Source: Microterricola viridarii (GTDB lineage: Bacteria; Actinomycetota; Actinomycetes; Actinomycetales; Microbacteriaceae). Taken from it: 64,000 nucleotides of DNA. A model generated the notes under the pieces. The model worked only from the letters and a program-made list of their open reading frames with translations. It made no database searches and was not told the origin of the DNA. The position numbers and the translations under genes are program-made. The DNA lies in the NCBI RefSeq assembly GCF_001542775.1, contig NZ_CP014145.1, forward strand, positions 1,860,001-1,924,000, in the 5' to 3' direction. Below are positions 9,087 to 27,572 of this stretch, one piece after another (within the stretch, counting starts at the first letter, position 1; each line of letters starts with the position of its first letter).

Positions 9087-9095
9087 CAAAGTAAG

Positions 9096-9213
9096 TCCGG
9101 CGGTGTCCTACTCTCCCACAGGGTCCCCCTGCAGTACCATCGGCGCAGAGAGTCTTAGCTTCCGGGTTCGGAATGTGACCGGGCGTTTCCCTCTCGCTAT
9201 GGCCGCCGAAACA
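9096..9213 (-). rRNA. rrf: 5S ribosomal RNA
   Basis: The minus strand reads GTTTCGGCGGCCATAGCG at the 5' end and ends with GAGAGTAGGACACCGCCGGA, the standard terminal stem sequences of 5S rRNA. The length of about 118 nt is normal. It is the last gene of the 16S-23S-5S operon. Ends are accurate to a few bases only. Confidence 0.95.
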
Positions 9214-9312
9214 CTATTGATGTATCAAAGTGAATCAAACAAGCACAAGCACAACACGGGCTCACCGCGAACGGTGTGCACACAGTGTTGGTTGTGTGTT
9301 TGGCTCTCGACC

Positions 9313-9343
9313 GTACATCGAGAACCACATAGTGGACGCAAGC
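9313..9343 (-). other. 23S rRNA processing stem, 3' arm (in 23S-5S spacer)
   Basis: This 31-nt stretch is complementary to 12650-12680 in the 16S-23S spacer, with 5 of 31 positions being G-U or mismatched. Together they would clamp the ends of pre-23S rRNA in a long duplex, the usual substrate of RNase III. The rest of the 23S-5S spacer (9214-9410) holds no gene. Confidence 0.7.
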
Positions 9344-9410
9344 TTCTCACGGACTTTCTCCGTGCCACACACACCAGCCTTACAACGGTGTGTGTGTAGT
9401 GTTTTTCAAG

Positions 9411-14502
<5,092 letters not shown>

Positions 14503-14773
14503 ATGTTTATACGACTAACCAGCAAGCTGGCGTCACATTTTGCGCTTCGAAACCACCGGAAAAAGGCGGACATCTCAGCAAGTTTGAAACTGACAGAACA
14601 AATCATTACTGACTTGCTTTGTTGTTTAAATGTTTTCCAAAGGAATCCCAATCACCGAAGTGATCTGGGGTTTTTGGCATTTGACATTGTGCACGCTGTT
14701 GAGTTCTCAAGGATCGGATGCACCCGGATTCTCCCCGCCGTTTCAGCGGGTGTCGCTCCGAGGCAACTTGTCT
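14503..14773 (-). other. rrn leader with 16S processing-stem arm
   Basis: The region upstream of 16S has no gene. Positions 14691-14717 pair with 12765-12791 (24 of 27 positions identical after reverse complement, others mostly G-U), which gives the 16S precursor stem. The leader also has a TTCG-looped hairpin at about 14643-14670 that can act in antitermination or processing. The motif CTTGAGAACTCAACAGCGTG is common in actinobacterial rrn leaders. Confidence 0.65.
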
Positions 14774-14803
14774 AACTTACCAGACCAACCCGGCCCCGCA
14801 AAA
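14774..14803 (-). promoter_or_regulatory. Candidate rrn promoter
   Basis: On the minus strand TTGCGG (14796-14801) and TAAGTT (14774-14779) are separated by 16 nt, placing transcription start near 14767, about 265 nt before 16S. The -10 fits the actinobacterial TANNNT form. Further promoters may lie between 14803 and 15070, where I see no gene and no stronger match. Confidence 0.4.
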
Positions 14804-15074
14804 CCGAGTGAATCAGAAACTGCTGGCATGAAAACCAGCCGAACGACTCAAACCCGTAAGCGGGGAGTTGGTGAGGCAAGAAGCAATCTTAGGCATGAAA
14901 CCGGCCGAACGCAAATGCGTGAAGCAGCGGATATGTGGCTAAGACCGTGTCGCTGACCAGTCCGGGAGGCTTTCACTTCCCGCTGTTGCGGCGACAAGAG
15001 ATAACAATACGGGCGGGTCAGGCACCACGCAAAGCGGGACGGCGTCCGGGCGTGTCGGGCCTCGTTGACCTCTT

Positions 15075-15102
15075 CGGTTCCCGCCCGGCCGGGCGGGAAC
15101 CG
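15075..15102 (-). terminator. GC-rich perfect palindrome downstream of aarF
   Basis: Two 14-nt arms (CGGTTCCCGCCCGG and its reverse complement) form a perfect 28-nt palindrome 8 nt after the aarF stop. It has no U-tract, which is usual for terminators of high-GC Actinobacteria. It would insulate aarF from the rrn promoter region. Confidence 0.7.
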
Positions 15103-15110
15103 GCTGCCCG

Positions 15111-17078
15111 CTAAACCCGCTGCTGCAGACGGAAGACGTCGAAGAGCACGCGCAGCGTGAGTAGACCCGACAGCAAGACCAGGAGGTAACCGAACACCTG
15201 GAACAGGGTGAGGGTCTCGCTGACCCGCGGCCCTCCGTCACTGATCAACAGCATCGCCGCCATGATGCCGAAGGCGCCGGCGAGGAAGCTCACCACGAGA
15301 AGGTTGACCAGGTTGCGCAGAAGCGTGCGGTCCCGGCGATCGGCGAACAGCCGAATGTTGACGCTGAGGCGGCCATCGGCCAGGGCCCCGGTGATTCGGT
15401 CGATTCGGGTGGGAAGCCGGCGCAACAGCGGGGCGAGCGAGAGGGCTTCCTCGCGGATGTTCGTGTACACCGCATACGGGGAGAAGCCTCGCTTGATGCG
15501 CTCCGCAGCAAATCCACTCGCCTCCGTCAGCATGTCGAAGCCGGGGCTCACATGACGAAGCGTGCCCTCGAGGCCGGCGACAGCGCGGAAGGCTGAGGCG
15601 AGTTCCGCCGGCACAGCGATGCGGTTGTCGGTGAGCATCCGCACCATCTCGGTGAAGACCTTGACGTCCAGCGACGCCCCGGGGCCGAGCCGCGTTGCGA
15701 CGAAGACCCCGATCTGGCGGCGCAATGCCGTCTCATCAATGTCGTCCGGCAGTTCGACAAAGCCAAGCAAGGCATCCGTGAAGGCAGCGGCGTCGCCCCG
15801 ATAGAACGCCAGGAGCACCTCACCGATCTGTCCGCGCATCTGCGAGTCGAGGCGTCCGACCGAACCGAAGTCAAGCAGCACGATCTCGCCGGTGGGCTGC
15901 AGCACGATGTTGCCGGGGTGCAGGTCGGCGTGGAAGACACCATCATCGATGATCTGCGACAGGGTTGACCGCAGCAGGCGGTTGGCCTGCTGTTCCCGCT
16001 CGGCCGCCGAGTGCTCGCGAAAGGTGCGCGGGTCGCTGAGGGTATGCCCCTCGATGAGTTCCATCACGATGACCCTGCTCGTGCACAGCTCGCCGAAGTG
16101 TCGCGGAATGCCGACCCGCTCAGACTCGCGGTGCTTGGCCTGAGTGAGCTCCATCGCGGCCATGTTGCTGACCTCCACACGGAAGTCGAGCTCTTCGCGC
16201 AGGCTGCGGGCGAAACTCTCTGCAAGAGCCTGCACTCCGAGGTCTTTGCCCCACGCGGTGGTGCGCTCGAATTGGGTGGCGAGCCGGATCAGAATGTCGA
16301 GGTCGCGATCGACCAGCGGAATGATGCCGGGGCGCTGCACCTTGACCGCCACGGCCTCCCCCGTCTTCAACACCGCGCGGTGCACCTGCCCGATCGAGGC
16401 AGCGGCGAGCGGAATCTCATCGAATGAGTCGAAATGTGTGTCGAGCGGAGCCTTGAGCTCCTCCTCGAGCAGCGCCTTGACCTCGACCCACTTCGCCGGC
16501 GGCACACGCTGCTGCAGCTGTGCGAGCTCGGCCAGGTATTCGGGAGGGAGCAGGTCGGAACGCGTCGAGAGCAATTGCCCGAGTTTCACGAACGCGCCGC
16601 CGGCGCTTTCCAGCGCACCCCGGAGCGCGCGCGCCTGGTGGGCGCGCTCCGCGCGTCCGGCCGCGGTCGGCGCCGTGTTCGGACGGAACGGCACCAGGCC
16701 CTCGCGCACCGCGATCTGGGAGATCTCGGCGTAACGGCGGGTGCGTTCTGCGCGCGCCTTGAGCAGGGGAAGCCACTGGTCCGGTCGCGGGACAGAGCCG
16801 GTCGGCACGACAATCTCGGCGAGCACGAGGAAGGCGACCGCGACGAAGAGCACGATGCCGATCTGCAGCGGGAGCAGTGCGAGCGAGTATTCCAGCTGGC
16901 CCCAGACGAAGCGGGATTCGAACCCGAGCTCTGCGCCGAGCCCCAGGATTCCGGCCAGGACGAGGCGGGTCGCGCCGATTCTGACGCCGAGGATGCGCCG
17001 GGCCACTCCCCCGAGCACAAGCATCAGCAGGAGCGTGGCGATGCCGACGGCCACCAGTTGCCAGAAATTGACGGCCAT
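15111..17078 (-). CDS. AarF/UbiB (ABC1) family atypical kinase with membrane segments
   Basis: I start at ATG 17078 (protein MAVNFWQLVA) because GGAGG lies 6 nt upstream of it; the in-frame ATG four codons earlier overlaps that site. The 655-aa protein has two or three N-terminal membrane segments, then the ABC1 kinase core with FVKLGQLLSTRSDLLP, AAASIGQVHRA, the lysine in VAVKVQRPG, and HADLHPGNI and LLDFGSVG as catalytic and metal-binding loops. Two C-terminal membrane segments end the protein. UbiB-type kinases support isoprenoid quinone synthesis; Actinobacteria use menaquinone, so the exact target is not known. It is transcribed alone between tyrS and the rrn operon. Confidence 0.9.
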   Translation of the reverse strand: MAVNFWQLVAVGIATLLLMLVLGGVARRILGVRIGATRLVLAGILGLGAELGFESRFVWGQLEYSLALLPLQIGIVLFVAVAFLVLAEIVVPTGSVPRPDQWLPLLKARAERTRRYAEISQIAVREGLVPFRPNTAPTAAGRAERAHQARALRGALESAGGAFVKLGQLLSTRSDLLPPEYLAELAQLQQRVPPAKWVEVKALLEEELKAPLDTHFDSFDEIPLAAASIGQVHRAVLKTGEAVAVKVQRPGIIPLVDRDLDILIRLATQFERTTAWGKDLGVQALAESFARSLREELDFRVEVSNMAAMELTQAKHRESERVGIPRHFGELCTSRVIVMELIEGHTLSDPRTFREHSAAEREQQANRLLRSTLSQIIDDGVFHADLHPGNIVLQPTGEIVLLDFGSVGRLDSQMRGQIGEVLLAFYRGDAAAFTDALLGFVELPDDIDETALRRQIGVFVATRLGPGASLDVKVFTEMVRMLTDNRIAVPAELASAFRAVAGLEGTLRHVSPGFDMLTEASGFAAERIKRGFSPYAVYTNIREEALSLAPLLRRLPTRIDRITGALADGRLSVNIRLFADRRDRTLLRNLVNLLVVSFLAGAFGIMAAMLLISDGGPRVSETLTLFQVFGYLLVLLSGLLTLRVLFDVFRLQQRV

Positions 17079-17178
17079 CGAATCCTCCATCGTTCGTTAC
17101 CGAGTTTTCAGGCTACTGTGTCGCCGCAGCCGGGCAGCGATCGGCGCTCCGTCGACACCCGCTGGCGAGGGAAACGCA

Positions 17179-17216
17179 GAAGGCTGGCCCCGGAAGATGC
17201 TCAGGGACCAGCCTTC
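17179..17216 (-). terminator. Terminator after tyrS
   Basis: The inverted repeat GAAGGCTGGTCCC ... GGGGCCAGCCTTC with a 12-nt loop lies 18 nt downstream of the tyrS stop. It ends tyrS transcription before aarF. The T-tract is weak. Confidence 0.7.
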
Positions 17217-17234
17217 TCGGTTTCGATGCGCGCG

Positions 17235-18536
17235 CTACTCGACGAAGATACCCGCGAGCGTCTTCTTGCCGCGGCGCAGCACGGCCACACCAGAGGCGAG
17301 CACGTGGCCGGAGATGGTCTCGGCCTCGTCGCTGATCTTGACGTTGTTCACCGAGACGCCACCCTGCTTGATCGCCCGGCGGGCGTCGCTCAGGCTGTCG
17401 CAGAGCGCGGTGTCGACCAGGAGCTGGGCGATGCCGGCATCCGGGGCCGTCGTGGTGTTCGGCAACTCGCGCAGCGCGGCCTCGAGCGTTTCGGCGTCGA
17501 GCTCGGTCAGCTCGCCCTGCCCGAAGAGAGCGCCGGCGGCGGCGATCGCCTTCTCTGTGGCGTCCACACCATGCACGAGACTTGTCACCTCGAAGGCCAG
17601 GGTGCGCTGCGCCTCACGCCGGAACGGCTCCGCGGCGACCGCGGCCTCGAGGCGCTCGATCTCGGCACGCTCCAAGAACGTGAAGATCTTGAGGCGGGCG
17701 ATCACGTCGGCGTCGTCGGTGTTCAACCAGAACTGGTAGAAGGCGTACGGGCTGGTCAGCTTCGAGTCCAGCCAGATGGCGTTGCCCTCGCTCTTGCCGA
17801 ACTTGGTGCCGTCGCTGTTCGTGATCAGCGGGGTGCCGATGGCCTGAACGCTGGCGCCCTCCGTGCGGCGGATGAGGTCGGTGCCACTGGTGAGGTTGCC
17901 CCACTGGTCGCTGCCGCCCGTCTGCAGCACGCACTCGTACTGGCGGTACAGCTCGAGGTAGTCCAGGCCCTGCAGGATCTGGTAGCTGAACTCGGTGTAG
18001 CTGATGCCGGCATCGGAGTTGAGCCGGGCCGCGACGGCATCCTTCTTCAACATGGTGCCGACGCGGTAGTGCTTGCCGATTTCGCGCAGGAAGTCGATGG
18101 CCGACAGCGGCGCCGTCCAGTCGAGGTTGTTGACGAGGGTCATCGCGTTCTCGCCCTCGAGGCTGAGGAAGCGGCTCACCTGCGCCTGCAGGTAACCGAC
18201 CCACTCGACCACGGTGTCCTTGGTATTCAGGGTGCGCTCGGCCGTCGGGCGCGGGTCGCCGATCAGACCGGTTGAGCCGCCGACGAGCCCGAGCGGGCGG
18301 TGGCCGGCCAGCTGCAGGCGGCGCATGAGCAGCAGCTGCACGAGGTTGCCGAGGTGCAGGCTCGGAGCTGTCGGGTCAAAACCGCAGTAATAAGTGATCG
18401 GCTCCCCCGCGAGCAGCTCTTTGAGCTCGCCGGCATCGGTGGAAACGTGCACGAGGCCGCGCCAGTTGATCTCCTCCCAGATGTCGGAGAAGGACGGGTC
18501 GTTGTGCTGGGCTTTGAGGATCACGGGGTCTGACAC
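17235..18536 (-). CDS. tyrS: Tyrosyl-tRNA synthetase
   Basis: This class I synthetase charges tRNA-Tyr. The HIGH-like motif is PSLHLGN and the KMSKS-like motif is KFGKS; the tyrosine and tRNA-binding segments QILQGLDYLELY and GGSDQWGNLTSG are intact. A C-terminal S4 domain ends the protein (residues ~360-433). I chose GTG 18536, giving 433 aa, the usual length; a longer frame up to 18593 adds a non-homologous tail. TACCCT lies 7 nt before this GTG, so the mRNA may be leaderless, although GGAGG also lies between them. Confidence 0.96.
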   Translation of the reverse strand: MSDPVILKAQHNDPSFSDIWEEINWRGLVHVSTDAGELKELLAGEPITYYCGFDPTAPSLHLGNLVQLLLMRRLQLAGHRPLGLVGGSTGLIGDPRPTAERTLNTKDTVVEWVGYLQAQVSRFLSLEGENAMTLVNNLDWTAPLSAIDFLREIGKHYRVGTMLKKDAVAARLNSDAGISYTEFSYQILQGLDYLELYRQYECVLQTGGSDQWGNLTSGTDLIRRTEGASVQAIGTPLITNSDGTKFGKSEGNAIWLDSKLTSPYAFYQFWLNTDDADVIARLKIFTFLERAEIERLEAAVAAEPFRREAQRTLAFEVTSLVHGVDATEKAIAAAGALFGQGELTELDAETLEAALRELPNTTTAPDAGIAQLLVDTALCDSLSDARRAIKQGGVSVNNVKISDEAETISGHVLASGVAVLRRGKKTLAGIFVE

Positions 18537-18665
18537 GCCCTCCAGGGTATCAGCGGGCCGCCGCCCCAAGCAGCGGCGCACGCGGGAGGACATCCAGCCT
18601 TCGAGATAAGCATCGAGGCTTTAGTTGCACCGAGTTAAGCGTGTAGCCTGAACTCGGAGGCTCTC

Positions 18666-19283
18666 ATGTTCGTCATCACCGCAGACCAGATCGCCAGTCG
18701 CACCCGGGCGGATGTCACCGCGCCGACCATCGAACGCCTGCAGCGCGCGCACGGCGCGCAGTTGCTGCTGCCCCCTGACCGCACGGCGGGTGACGAGATC
18801 CAGCTCTTGGGGTCGGATGCCGCCACCACGCTGGATGTCGTGCTCGAGCTGACCCGCACCGGCGACTGGAGCGTCGGCGTCGGCGTCGGAACTGTCGGAC
18901 TGCCGTTGCCGGCGGCCACGAGGGAGGCGAGCGGGCCCGCCTTCTATGCCGCACGTGACGCCATCACCCGCGCGAAGAAGCGCAGCACCCGGTTCGCCCT
19001 GCACCAGCAGGCTGCGGCAGAGCCCGGCAGCACGCCGGCCGGGGACGCCGAGGCGCTGATCGATCTGGCCCTGGCCCTGCGGCAACGCCGCACCGCACCC
19101 GGCTGGGAGCTCTACGATCTGGTGCGCTCCGGGCTGAGCTACAAGGAGGCGGCGGAGCGGCTCGAGATCAGCGCTCCGGCGGCGAGCGCGCGCGCGAAGG
19201 CCGCCCAGCTCACAATCGAGCAGAACGCGGTGCCCGCTCTCGTAGGATTGCTGGCAGCACTCGACCGGAGGAGCCACTCGTGA
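18666..19283 (+). CDS. SatD-like protein with C-terminal helix-turn-helix
   Basis: The 205-aa protein starts at ATG 18666 with GGAGG 5 nt upstream. The N-terminal MFVITADQIASR, the AGDEIQLL segment and the GVGVGTVGLPLP...GPAFYAARDAI segment resemble the SatD family (Streptococcus mutans sat operon, linked to acid tolerance). The last ~60 residues (GLSYKEAAERLEISAPAASA) read as a sigma-region-4-like helix-turn-helix. It overlaps the next membrane protein gene by 4 nt (GTGA), as SatD and SatE are neighbours in streptococci. The molecular role is not known; a regulatory pair with the membrane protein is an inference. Confidence 0.65.
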   Translation: MFVITADQIASRTRADVTAPTIERLQRAHGAQLLLPPDRTAGDEIQLLGSDAATTLDVVLELTRTGDWSVGVGVGTVGLPLPAATREASGPAFYAARDAITRAKKRSTRFALHQQAAAEPGSTPAGDAEALIDLALALRQRRTAPGWELYDLVRSGLSYKEAAERLEISAPAASARAKAAQLTIEQNAVPALVGLLAALDRRSHS

Positions 19284-19975
19284 TCACGCCACATTCCCTC
19301 GCCTGGCTGCTCCCCCTGCTGTTCTGGGCGTTCCTGATCGGGCTTCTCGCGACGGGCGTACTCTTCGCGGTATTGGCCATGGTGAGGAAGCTCCCCTACG
19401 CGATCTGGGCCGCCGGTGGCGCGCTCGTTCTGGCGCTGCTCCTCACGCTGAGCGCCACCACCTCGCTGTGGTCGTCATTCTGGGCACCGGCCGGAGGTCC
19501 AACCGGCGCGCTGATCGCACTGCTCGGCAGCGCACTCGCGGTGTTCGGCGGCGGCCCCATCGCCCAGCTGGCCCTCACCCTGGCGACCCGCGGGTCGGTG
19601 GCACCCGGCGCACATGGCGGAATCTTGGTGGCGGCCCCTGCGGCGGCTCAGGCTGCGGCCCCGGCATCCACACCTGTGTCAGCGTCGGAGTCGATACCGG
19701 GCAGCCCGGCGCCCGCCGCCGAGACTCCGGCCGTGGAGACCCGCGAGGTGCTGCGCGGGGGCGCCGCGATCGGCGTGCTGGAGCGGCTCTGCGTGGTGCT
19801 CGGCATTGTCGCCGGGTTCCCGGAGGCACTCGCCATCGTCATCGCGGTCAAGGGCCTCGGCCGCTTCACCGAGCTCGCCGCCGCCGAGGCGCGCGAGCGG
19901 TTCATCATCGGCACCCTGGCCAGCCTGCTCTGGGCCAGCGCCTGCGCCGTGCTGGTGCGGCTCGCCCTCAGCTGA
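19280..19975 (+). CDS. Integral membrane protein, partner of SatD-like protein
   Basis: The gene starts at GTG 19280, overlapping the SatD-like stop by 4 nt, with GGAGGAG 9 nt upstream. The 231-aa product has three N-terminal hydrophobic segments (about residues 8-33, 39-60 and 75-105). An Ala/Pro-rich loop (about 110-155) follows, then two C-terminal hydrophobic stretches flanking AVKGLGRFTELAAAEARERF. SatE of streptococci is likewise a membrane protein next to SatD. No catalytic motif is visible. It converges with mpg 18 nt further on. Confidence 0.7.
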   Translation: MITPHSLAWLLPLLFWAFLIGLLATGVLFAVLAMVRKLPYAIWAAGGALVLALLLTLSATTSLWSSFWAPAGGPTGALIALLGSALAVFGGGPIAQLALTLATRGSVAPGAHGGILVAAPAAAQAAAPASTPVSASESIPGSPAPAAETPAVETREVLRGGAAIGVLERLCVVLGIVAGFPEALAIVIAVKGLGRFTELAAAEARERFIIGTLASLLWASACAVLVRLALS

Positions 19976-19993
19976 CGCCGCCGGCCGACGCGC

Positions 19994-20614
19994 TCAGGGC
20001 GCGAGCTTGGGGTGGCGTTTGTAGGGTGAGACCGTCGGGTCGCCCGGGATGTAGAACCGCCACGGGAACGCCACTCCCCCGCCCTCGCCGCCGACGCCGG
20101 TCCGGGCCGTGGTGGCGACGGCGGCCGGTTGCGCCGGCAGCTCCAGCGTGAATGGCGGGGCGAGAAGGTCGGCCCCGCTCTGAGCCAGCCGGATGCCGAG
20201 CGCGGCCGCGAGCCGGGCCGGGCCGCGGGCCAGATCTCGGTCGGTGGATGCCGTCGGCCGCCGCACCCTCGCCAGCTCGACCCCCTGCACCACCTCGCCG
20301 CCGCGCAGGAGCAGACCGGCCGCCTGCCCGTCTGGCGCGCAGACGATGTTCGCGCAGACGTGCATGCCGTAGCTGAAGTAGGCGTAGAGGTGCGCGGGCG
20401 GGCCGAACATCACCCGGGTGCGCGGCGTCACCCCGCGGTGCGCGTGCGAGCCCGGGTCCTCCCCGTTGCCGCGGTACGCCTCCAGCTCGCTCAGCCGCAC
20501 CGCAACCGTGCCCTGGTTCGTCGTGTGCCGGATCACGGCGCCCAATAGCAGAGGCGCCAGCTCGGTGGCATCCCGAGCGAAGAACTCTCGGGGCACACCG
20601 GCCGGCGCCTGCAT
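19994..20614 (-). CDS. mpg: DNA-3-methyladenine glycosylase (AAG/MPG family)
   Basis: This base-excision repair enzyme removes alkylated purines. The 206-aa product carries the family signature: ELEAYRGNGEDPGSHAHRG contains the catalytic glutamate, and YAYFSYGMHVCANIVC is the conserved core strand and active-site tyrosine region. The gene begins 15 nt after argH and is probably read from the arg operon, or from a weak local promoter. A longer minus frame over the same DNA is a shadow. Confidence 0.93.
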   Translation of the reverse strand: MQAPAGVPREFFARDATELAPLLLGAVIRHTTNQGTVAVRLSELEAYRGNGEDPGSHAHRGVTPRTRVMFGPPAHLYAYFSYGMHVCANIVCAPDGQAAGLLLRGGEVVQGVELARVRRPTASTDRDLARGPARLAAALGIRLAQSGADLLAPPFTLELPAQPAAVATTARTGVGGEGGGVAFPWRFYIPGDPTVSPYKRHPKLAP

Positions 20615-20629
20615 GGTTGGGTCCGGGAC

Positions 20630-24276
<3,647 letters not shown>

Positions 24277-24280
<4 letters not shown>

Positions 24281-25287
24281 GCTGTTGCGCCTTGCGTGGG
24301 GGCGCCTGTGGCATCCGCGGAATCGGTGGTCTCGGGCTGGTTCTCTTCGGGCAGCACAACCTCGGTGCCGATGCCGCGATGGGTGAAGATCTCAAGCAGG
24401 ATCGAGTGCGGCACCCGACCGTCGATGATGGCGGCCTTGGGCACGCCGCCCTCGACGGCCTCCAGGCAGGCAGCCATCTTGGGGATCATGCCGGACTCGA
24501 GGCTGGGCAGCAGACTGCGCAGCTCTGGCACGTCGATGACGCTCACGAGGGAGTCGCGGTCCGGCCAGTCGCGGTACAGCCCGGCAACATCGGTGAGGAT
24601 GACGAGCTTCGCGGCGCCGAGGGCGACGGCCAGCGCGGCCGCCGCGGAGTCCGCGTTGACGTTGAGCGACTGGCCGGGCACCTCGGTGTCCGGGGCGATC
24701 GAGGAGATGACGGGGATGCGCCCGGCCTCGATCTGGGCGTGCACGGCGGCGGGGTCCACGGCGATGACGTCGCCGACGAGGCCGAGGTCGACCTCTTCTC
24801 CGTCGACGATGGCGCCGCGGCGACGGCCCTGGAACAGGCCGGCGTCCTCACCGGAGAGCCCGGCGGCCAGGGGGCCGTGCTCGTTGATGTGGCTGACCAG
24901 TTCGCGGTTGACCTGGCCGGTGAGCACCATGCGCACCACCTCCATGGTCTCCGGGGTGGTCACCCGGTAGCCGCCGCGGAACTCACTCTGGATGCCGAGT
25001 TTCTCCAGCATCGCCGAGATCTGCGGGCCGCCGCCATGCACCACGACGGGGCGGATGCCGGCGTAGCGGAGGTACACCATGTCTTCGGCGAAGGCGCGCT
25101 GCAGCGCCTCGCTGACCATGGCGTTCCCACCGAACTTGACGACGATGATCTGGTCGTGGAAGCGCTTGAGCCACGGCAGTGCCTCGATCAGCGTTGCCGC
25201 CTTGATCGCAGCGTCGAGCTGGATCAGCTCAAGCTCCTCCGTCGTGGTGGCGTCGTCGTCTGTTCTCGTTGTCTCGCTCATCGTCAT
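24277..25287 (-). CDS. argB: Acetylglutamate kinase
   Basis: The enzyme phosphorylates N-acetylglutamate and is usually the arginine-feedback-inhibited step in cyclic pathways. Motifs include [17 protein letters not shown] and [17 protein letters not shown]. The 336-aa frame starts at ATG 25287, which shares one base with the argJ stop (TGATG). A second ATG two codons downstream is possible. The Asp/Thr/Glu-rich N-terminal 18 residues and the C-terminal ~30 residues are likely flexible additions. Confidence 0.96.
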
Positions 25288-26438
25288 CAGCTCGCGTACG
25301 CGCTGTTCTCGTGCACGTAGTCGTGCGTGAGGTCGTTAGTGAAGATGGTGGCGGATGCCGCACCGACGTGCAATTCGATGAGCACGTGGGTGTCGCGCGG
25401 GCTCAGGTCGACGAGTTCGCGTGGCTGGTCGGGCTCGCCGGCGTGGCAGACGCGCACCCCGTTCATCGACACGTCGACGTTGTACGGGTCGAATTCTGCC
25501 TGGGTGGTTCCGATGGCGGCCAGCACTCGGCCCCAGTTGGGGTCGTTGCCGAAGACGGCGGCCTTGAACAGGTTGTTGCGGGCGACGGAGCGGCCGACCT
25601 CGACGGCCTCGTCTTCGCTCGCGGCGCCGACTACTTCGATGGCGATGTTGTGGCTGGCGCCCTCGGCATCCGCCTGCAGTTTGAGCGCAAGTTCAGCGCA
25701 GACGGCGGTCAGGGCCGCTGTGAACTCGGCCAGCTCGGGGGTGACGCCGGAGGCGCCGGAGGCGAGCAGGCTGACCTGGTCGTTCGTCGACATGCAGCCG
25801 TCGGAGTCGAGCCGGTCGAAAGTCACCCGGGTGGAGGCGCGGAGCGCCGTGTCGAGGGCAGCGGAGTCGAGCAGCGCGTCGGTCGTGATGACGACGAGCA
25901 TGGTCGCCAGGCCCGGCGCGAGCATGCCGGCGCCCTTGGCGATGCCGCCGATGCTCCAACCGCCCTTGCTGACGCTGGCGGTCTTCGGCACGGTGTCGGT
26001 CGTCATGATGGCGCGGGCCGCGTGCTCTCCGCCGTCGGCGCTGAGCGCGGCGGCGGCCGTGGCGACGCCCGCGGCGAGCACGTCGCCGTCGAGCTGGTCG
26101 CCGATCAGGCCGGTGGAGCAGACAAGCACGTCACCGGCGGAGACGTCGAGGGCCGCCGCGACGGCCTCTGCTGTGCGGTGCGTGACCTGGAAACCGGCGC
26201 TGCCGGTGAAGCAATTGGCGCCGCCGGAGTTCAGCACGATGGCCGAGACGGTGCCGTCCTTGATGACCTCCTTCGACCAGATGATCGGGTTGGCCTGCGC
26301 CCGGTTGCTGGTGAAGACGACCGCTGCGGCCTGGGACGGGCCGCGGTTGACGACGAGGGCGAGGTCCGGCGCACCGGAGCTCTTGATGCCGGCGGCGATG
26401 CCGGCCGCGTCGAAACCGAGGGGGGTGGTGACACTCAC
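25287..26438 (-). CDS. argJ: Bifunctional ornithine acetyltransferase / N-acetylglutamate synthase
   Basis: ArgJ recycles the acetyl group from acetylornithine to glutamate and, in bifunctional forms, also makes N-acetylglutamate. The self-cleavage region [20 protein letters not shown] is intact, with the Thr of ATML as the nucleophile. I start at GTG 26438 (383 aa): it overlaps the argC stop as GTGA, has GGAG upstream, and matches the family length. The longer frame up to 27131 is antisense-like noise over argC. Confidence 0.95.
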   Translation of the reverse strand: MSVTTPLGFDAAGIAAGIKSSGAPDLALVVNRGPSQAAAVVFTSNRAQANPIIWSKEVIKDGTVSAIVLNSGGANCFTGSAGFQVTHRTAEAVAAALDVSAGDVLVCSTGLIGDQLDGDVLAAGVATAAAALSADGGEHAARAIMTTDTVPKTASVSKGGWSIGGIAKGAGMLAPGLATMLVVITTDALLDSAALDTALRASTRVTFDRLDSDGCMSTNDQVSLLASGASGVTPELAEFTAALTAVCAELALKLQADAEGASHNIAIEVVGAASEDEAVEVGRSVARNNLFKAAVFGNDPNWGRVLAAIGTTQAEFDPYNVDVSMNGVRVCHAGEPDQPRELVDLSPRDTHVLIELHVGAASATIFTNDLTHDYVHENSAYAS

Positions 26439-27490
26439 GGGGCGACTCCATTCAGGGCGAGACCGGTCGTCTCTGGCAGCCCGAGGGCGATGTTGGCGGA
26501 TTGGATGGCGGCACCGGCGGTGCCCTTGACCAGGTTGTCGATGGCGGCGACGACGACCACGCGGCCGGCGGCCGCATCGACGGCGAGGCCGAGCAGGATC
26601 GTGTTGGCGCCGACGGTGTCGGCGGAGCGGGGCATCTGGCCGGCCGGCAGCAGGTGCACGAACGGCTCGTCGGCGTAGGCGGCCTCCCAGGCCGCGCGCA
26701 CCGTGGCGGCATCCGTGCCCGGAACGATGCGGGCTGTCGAGGTTGCGAGGATGCCGCGGGCCATGGGCACCAGCACCGGCGTGAACGACACGGTCGGGTC
26801 GATCGCGCCAGCGCCGCGCAGGGCCTGCTGGATCTCGGGGATGTGCCGGTGCGTGCCACCGACGGCGTAGGGGCTGGCGGACCCGAGGATCTCGGCAGCC
26901 AGCAGGTTGGTCTTCAGCGCCTTGCCCGCACCGGACGGGCCGACGGCGAGCACAGAGACGATGTCGGCGGACTCGATGACGCCTGCCTGGATGCCGGGGG
27001 CCAGCGAGAGGGCGACGGTGCTGGCGTTGCAGCCGGGGGCGGCGATGCGGCGGGTTTCGACGAGCCGCTCGCGCTGCTTCTGTTCGGAGCCGACTCCGCC
27101 GATGAGCAGTTCGGGGACGCCGTAGCTCCAAGCGCCGTAGAAATCGCCACCGTAGAACGCGGCCCAGTCGGACTCGCTCTCCAGCCGGTGGTCGGCGCCG
27201 CAGTCCACGACGAGGGTGTCGGCGTCGAGCTGAGCGGTGAGCTCGCCCGACTTGCCGTGCGGCAGGGCGAGGAAGACGACGTCGTGGCCGGCGAGGTTCT
27301 CCGGCGTGGTGTCGACGAGGGTGAGGTGGGCCAGACTGCGCAGGTGCGGCTGCACGTCGACGAGCTGTTGGCCGGCGTTCGAGTGCGCGGTGACCGTGCG
27401 CACCTCGAAGTCGGGGTGTTGGGAGAGGATGCGGAGGAGTTCTCCGCCTGCGTAACCGGATGCCCCGGCGACCGCGACCGCGAATGTCAT
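26435..27490 (-). CDS. argC: N-acetyl-gamma-glutamyl-phosphate reductase
   Basis: ArgC reduces the acyl phosphate to N-acetylglutamate semialdehyde with NADPH. The N-terminal [14 protein letters not shown] is the dinucleotide-binding loop and the catalytic cysteine lies in [15 protein letters not shown]. The 351-aa length is normal. It is the first gene of argCJBDFH. About 80 nt upstream ends a short arginine-rich frame that has its own promoter, so argC expression may be controlled by attenuation (see separate entries). Confidence 0.96.
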   Translation of the reverse strand: MTFAVAVAGASGYAGGELLRILSQHPDFEVRTVTAHSNAGQQLVDVQPHLRSLAHLTLVDTTPENLAGHDVVFLALPHGKSGELTAQLDADTLVVDCGADHRLESESDWAAFYGGDFYGAWSYGVPELLIGGVGSEQKQRERLVETRRIAAPGCNASTVALSLAPGIQAGVIESADIVSVLAVGPSGAGKALKTNLLAAEILGSASPYAVGGTHRHIPEIQQALRGAGAIDPTVSFTPVLVPMARGILATSTARIVPGTDAATVRAAWEAAYADEPFVHLLPAGQMPRSADTVGANTILLGLAVDAAAGRVVVVAAIDNLVKGTAGAAIQSANIALGLPETTGLALNGVAP

Positions 27491-27528
27491 TCTGTTGCCT
27501 TACGTGAGTGGACGACGAGGGTGCGAAG

Positions 27529-27572
27529 GCGACGCCACGTCAGACCCCACAATGGGTCGCGCAAGCGCCGCC
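27529..27572 (-). promoter_or_regulatory. Candidate attenuator structure between Arg-rich leader and argC
   Basis: On the minus strand GGCGGCG (27566-27572, starting at the leader stop codon) can pair with CGTCGCC (27529-27535), enclosing a smaller GACCC/GGGTC hairpin. The 3' arm GGCGTCG can instead pair with CGACGCC inside the leader's arginine codons. Two mutually exclusive folds would therefore depend on where a ribosome stalls. There is no U-tract, so the outcome could be Rho-dependent termination or altered argC initiation. This was folded by eye only. Confidence 0.35.
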
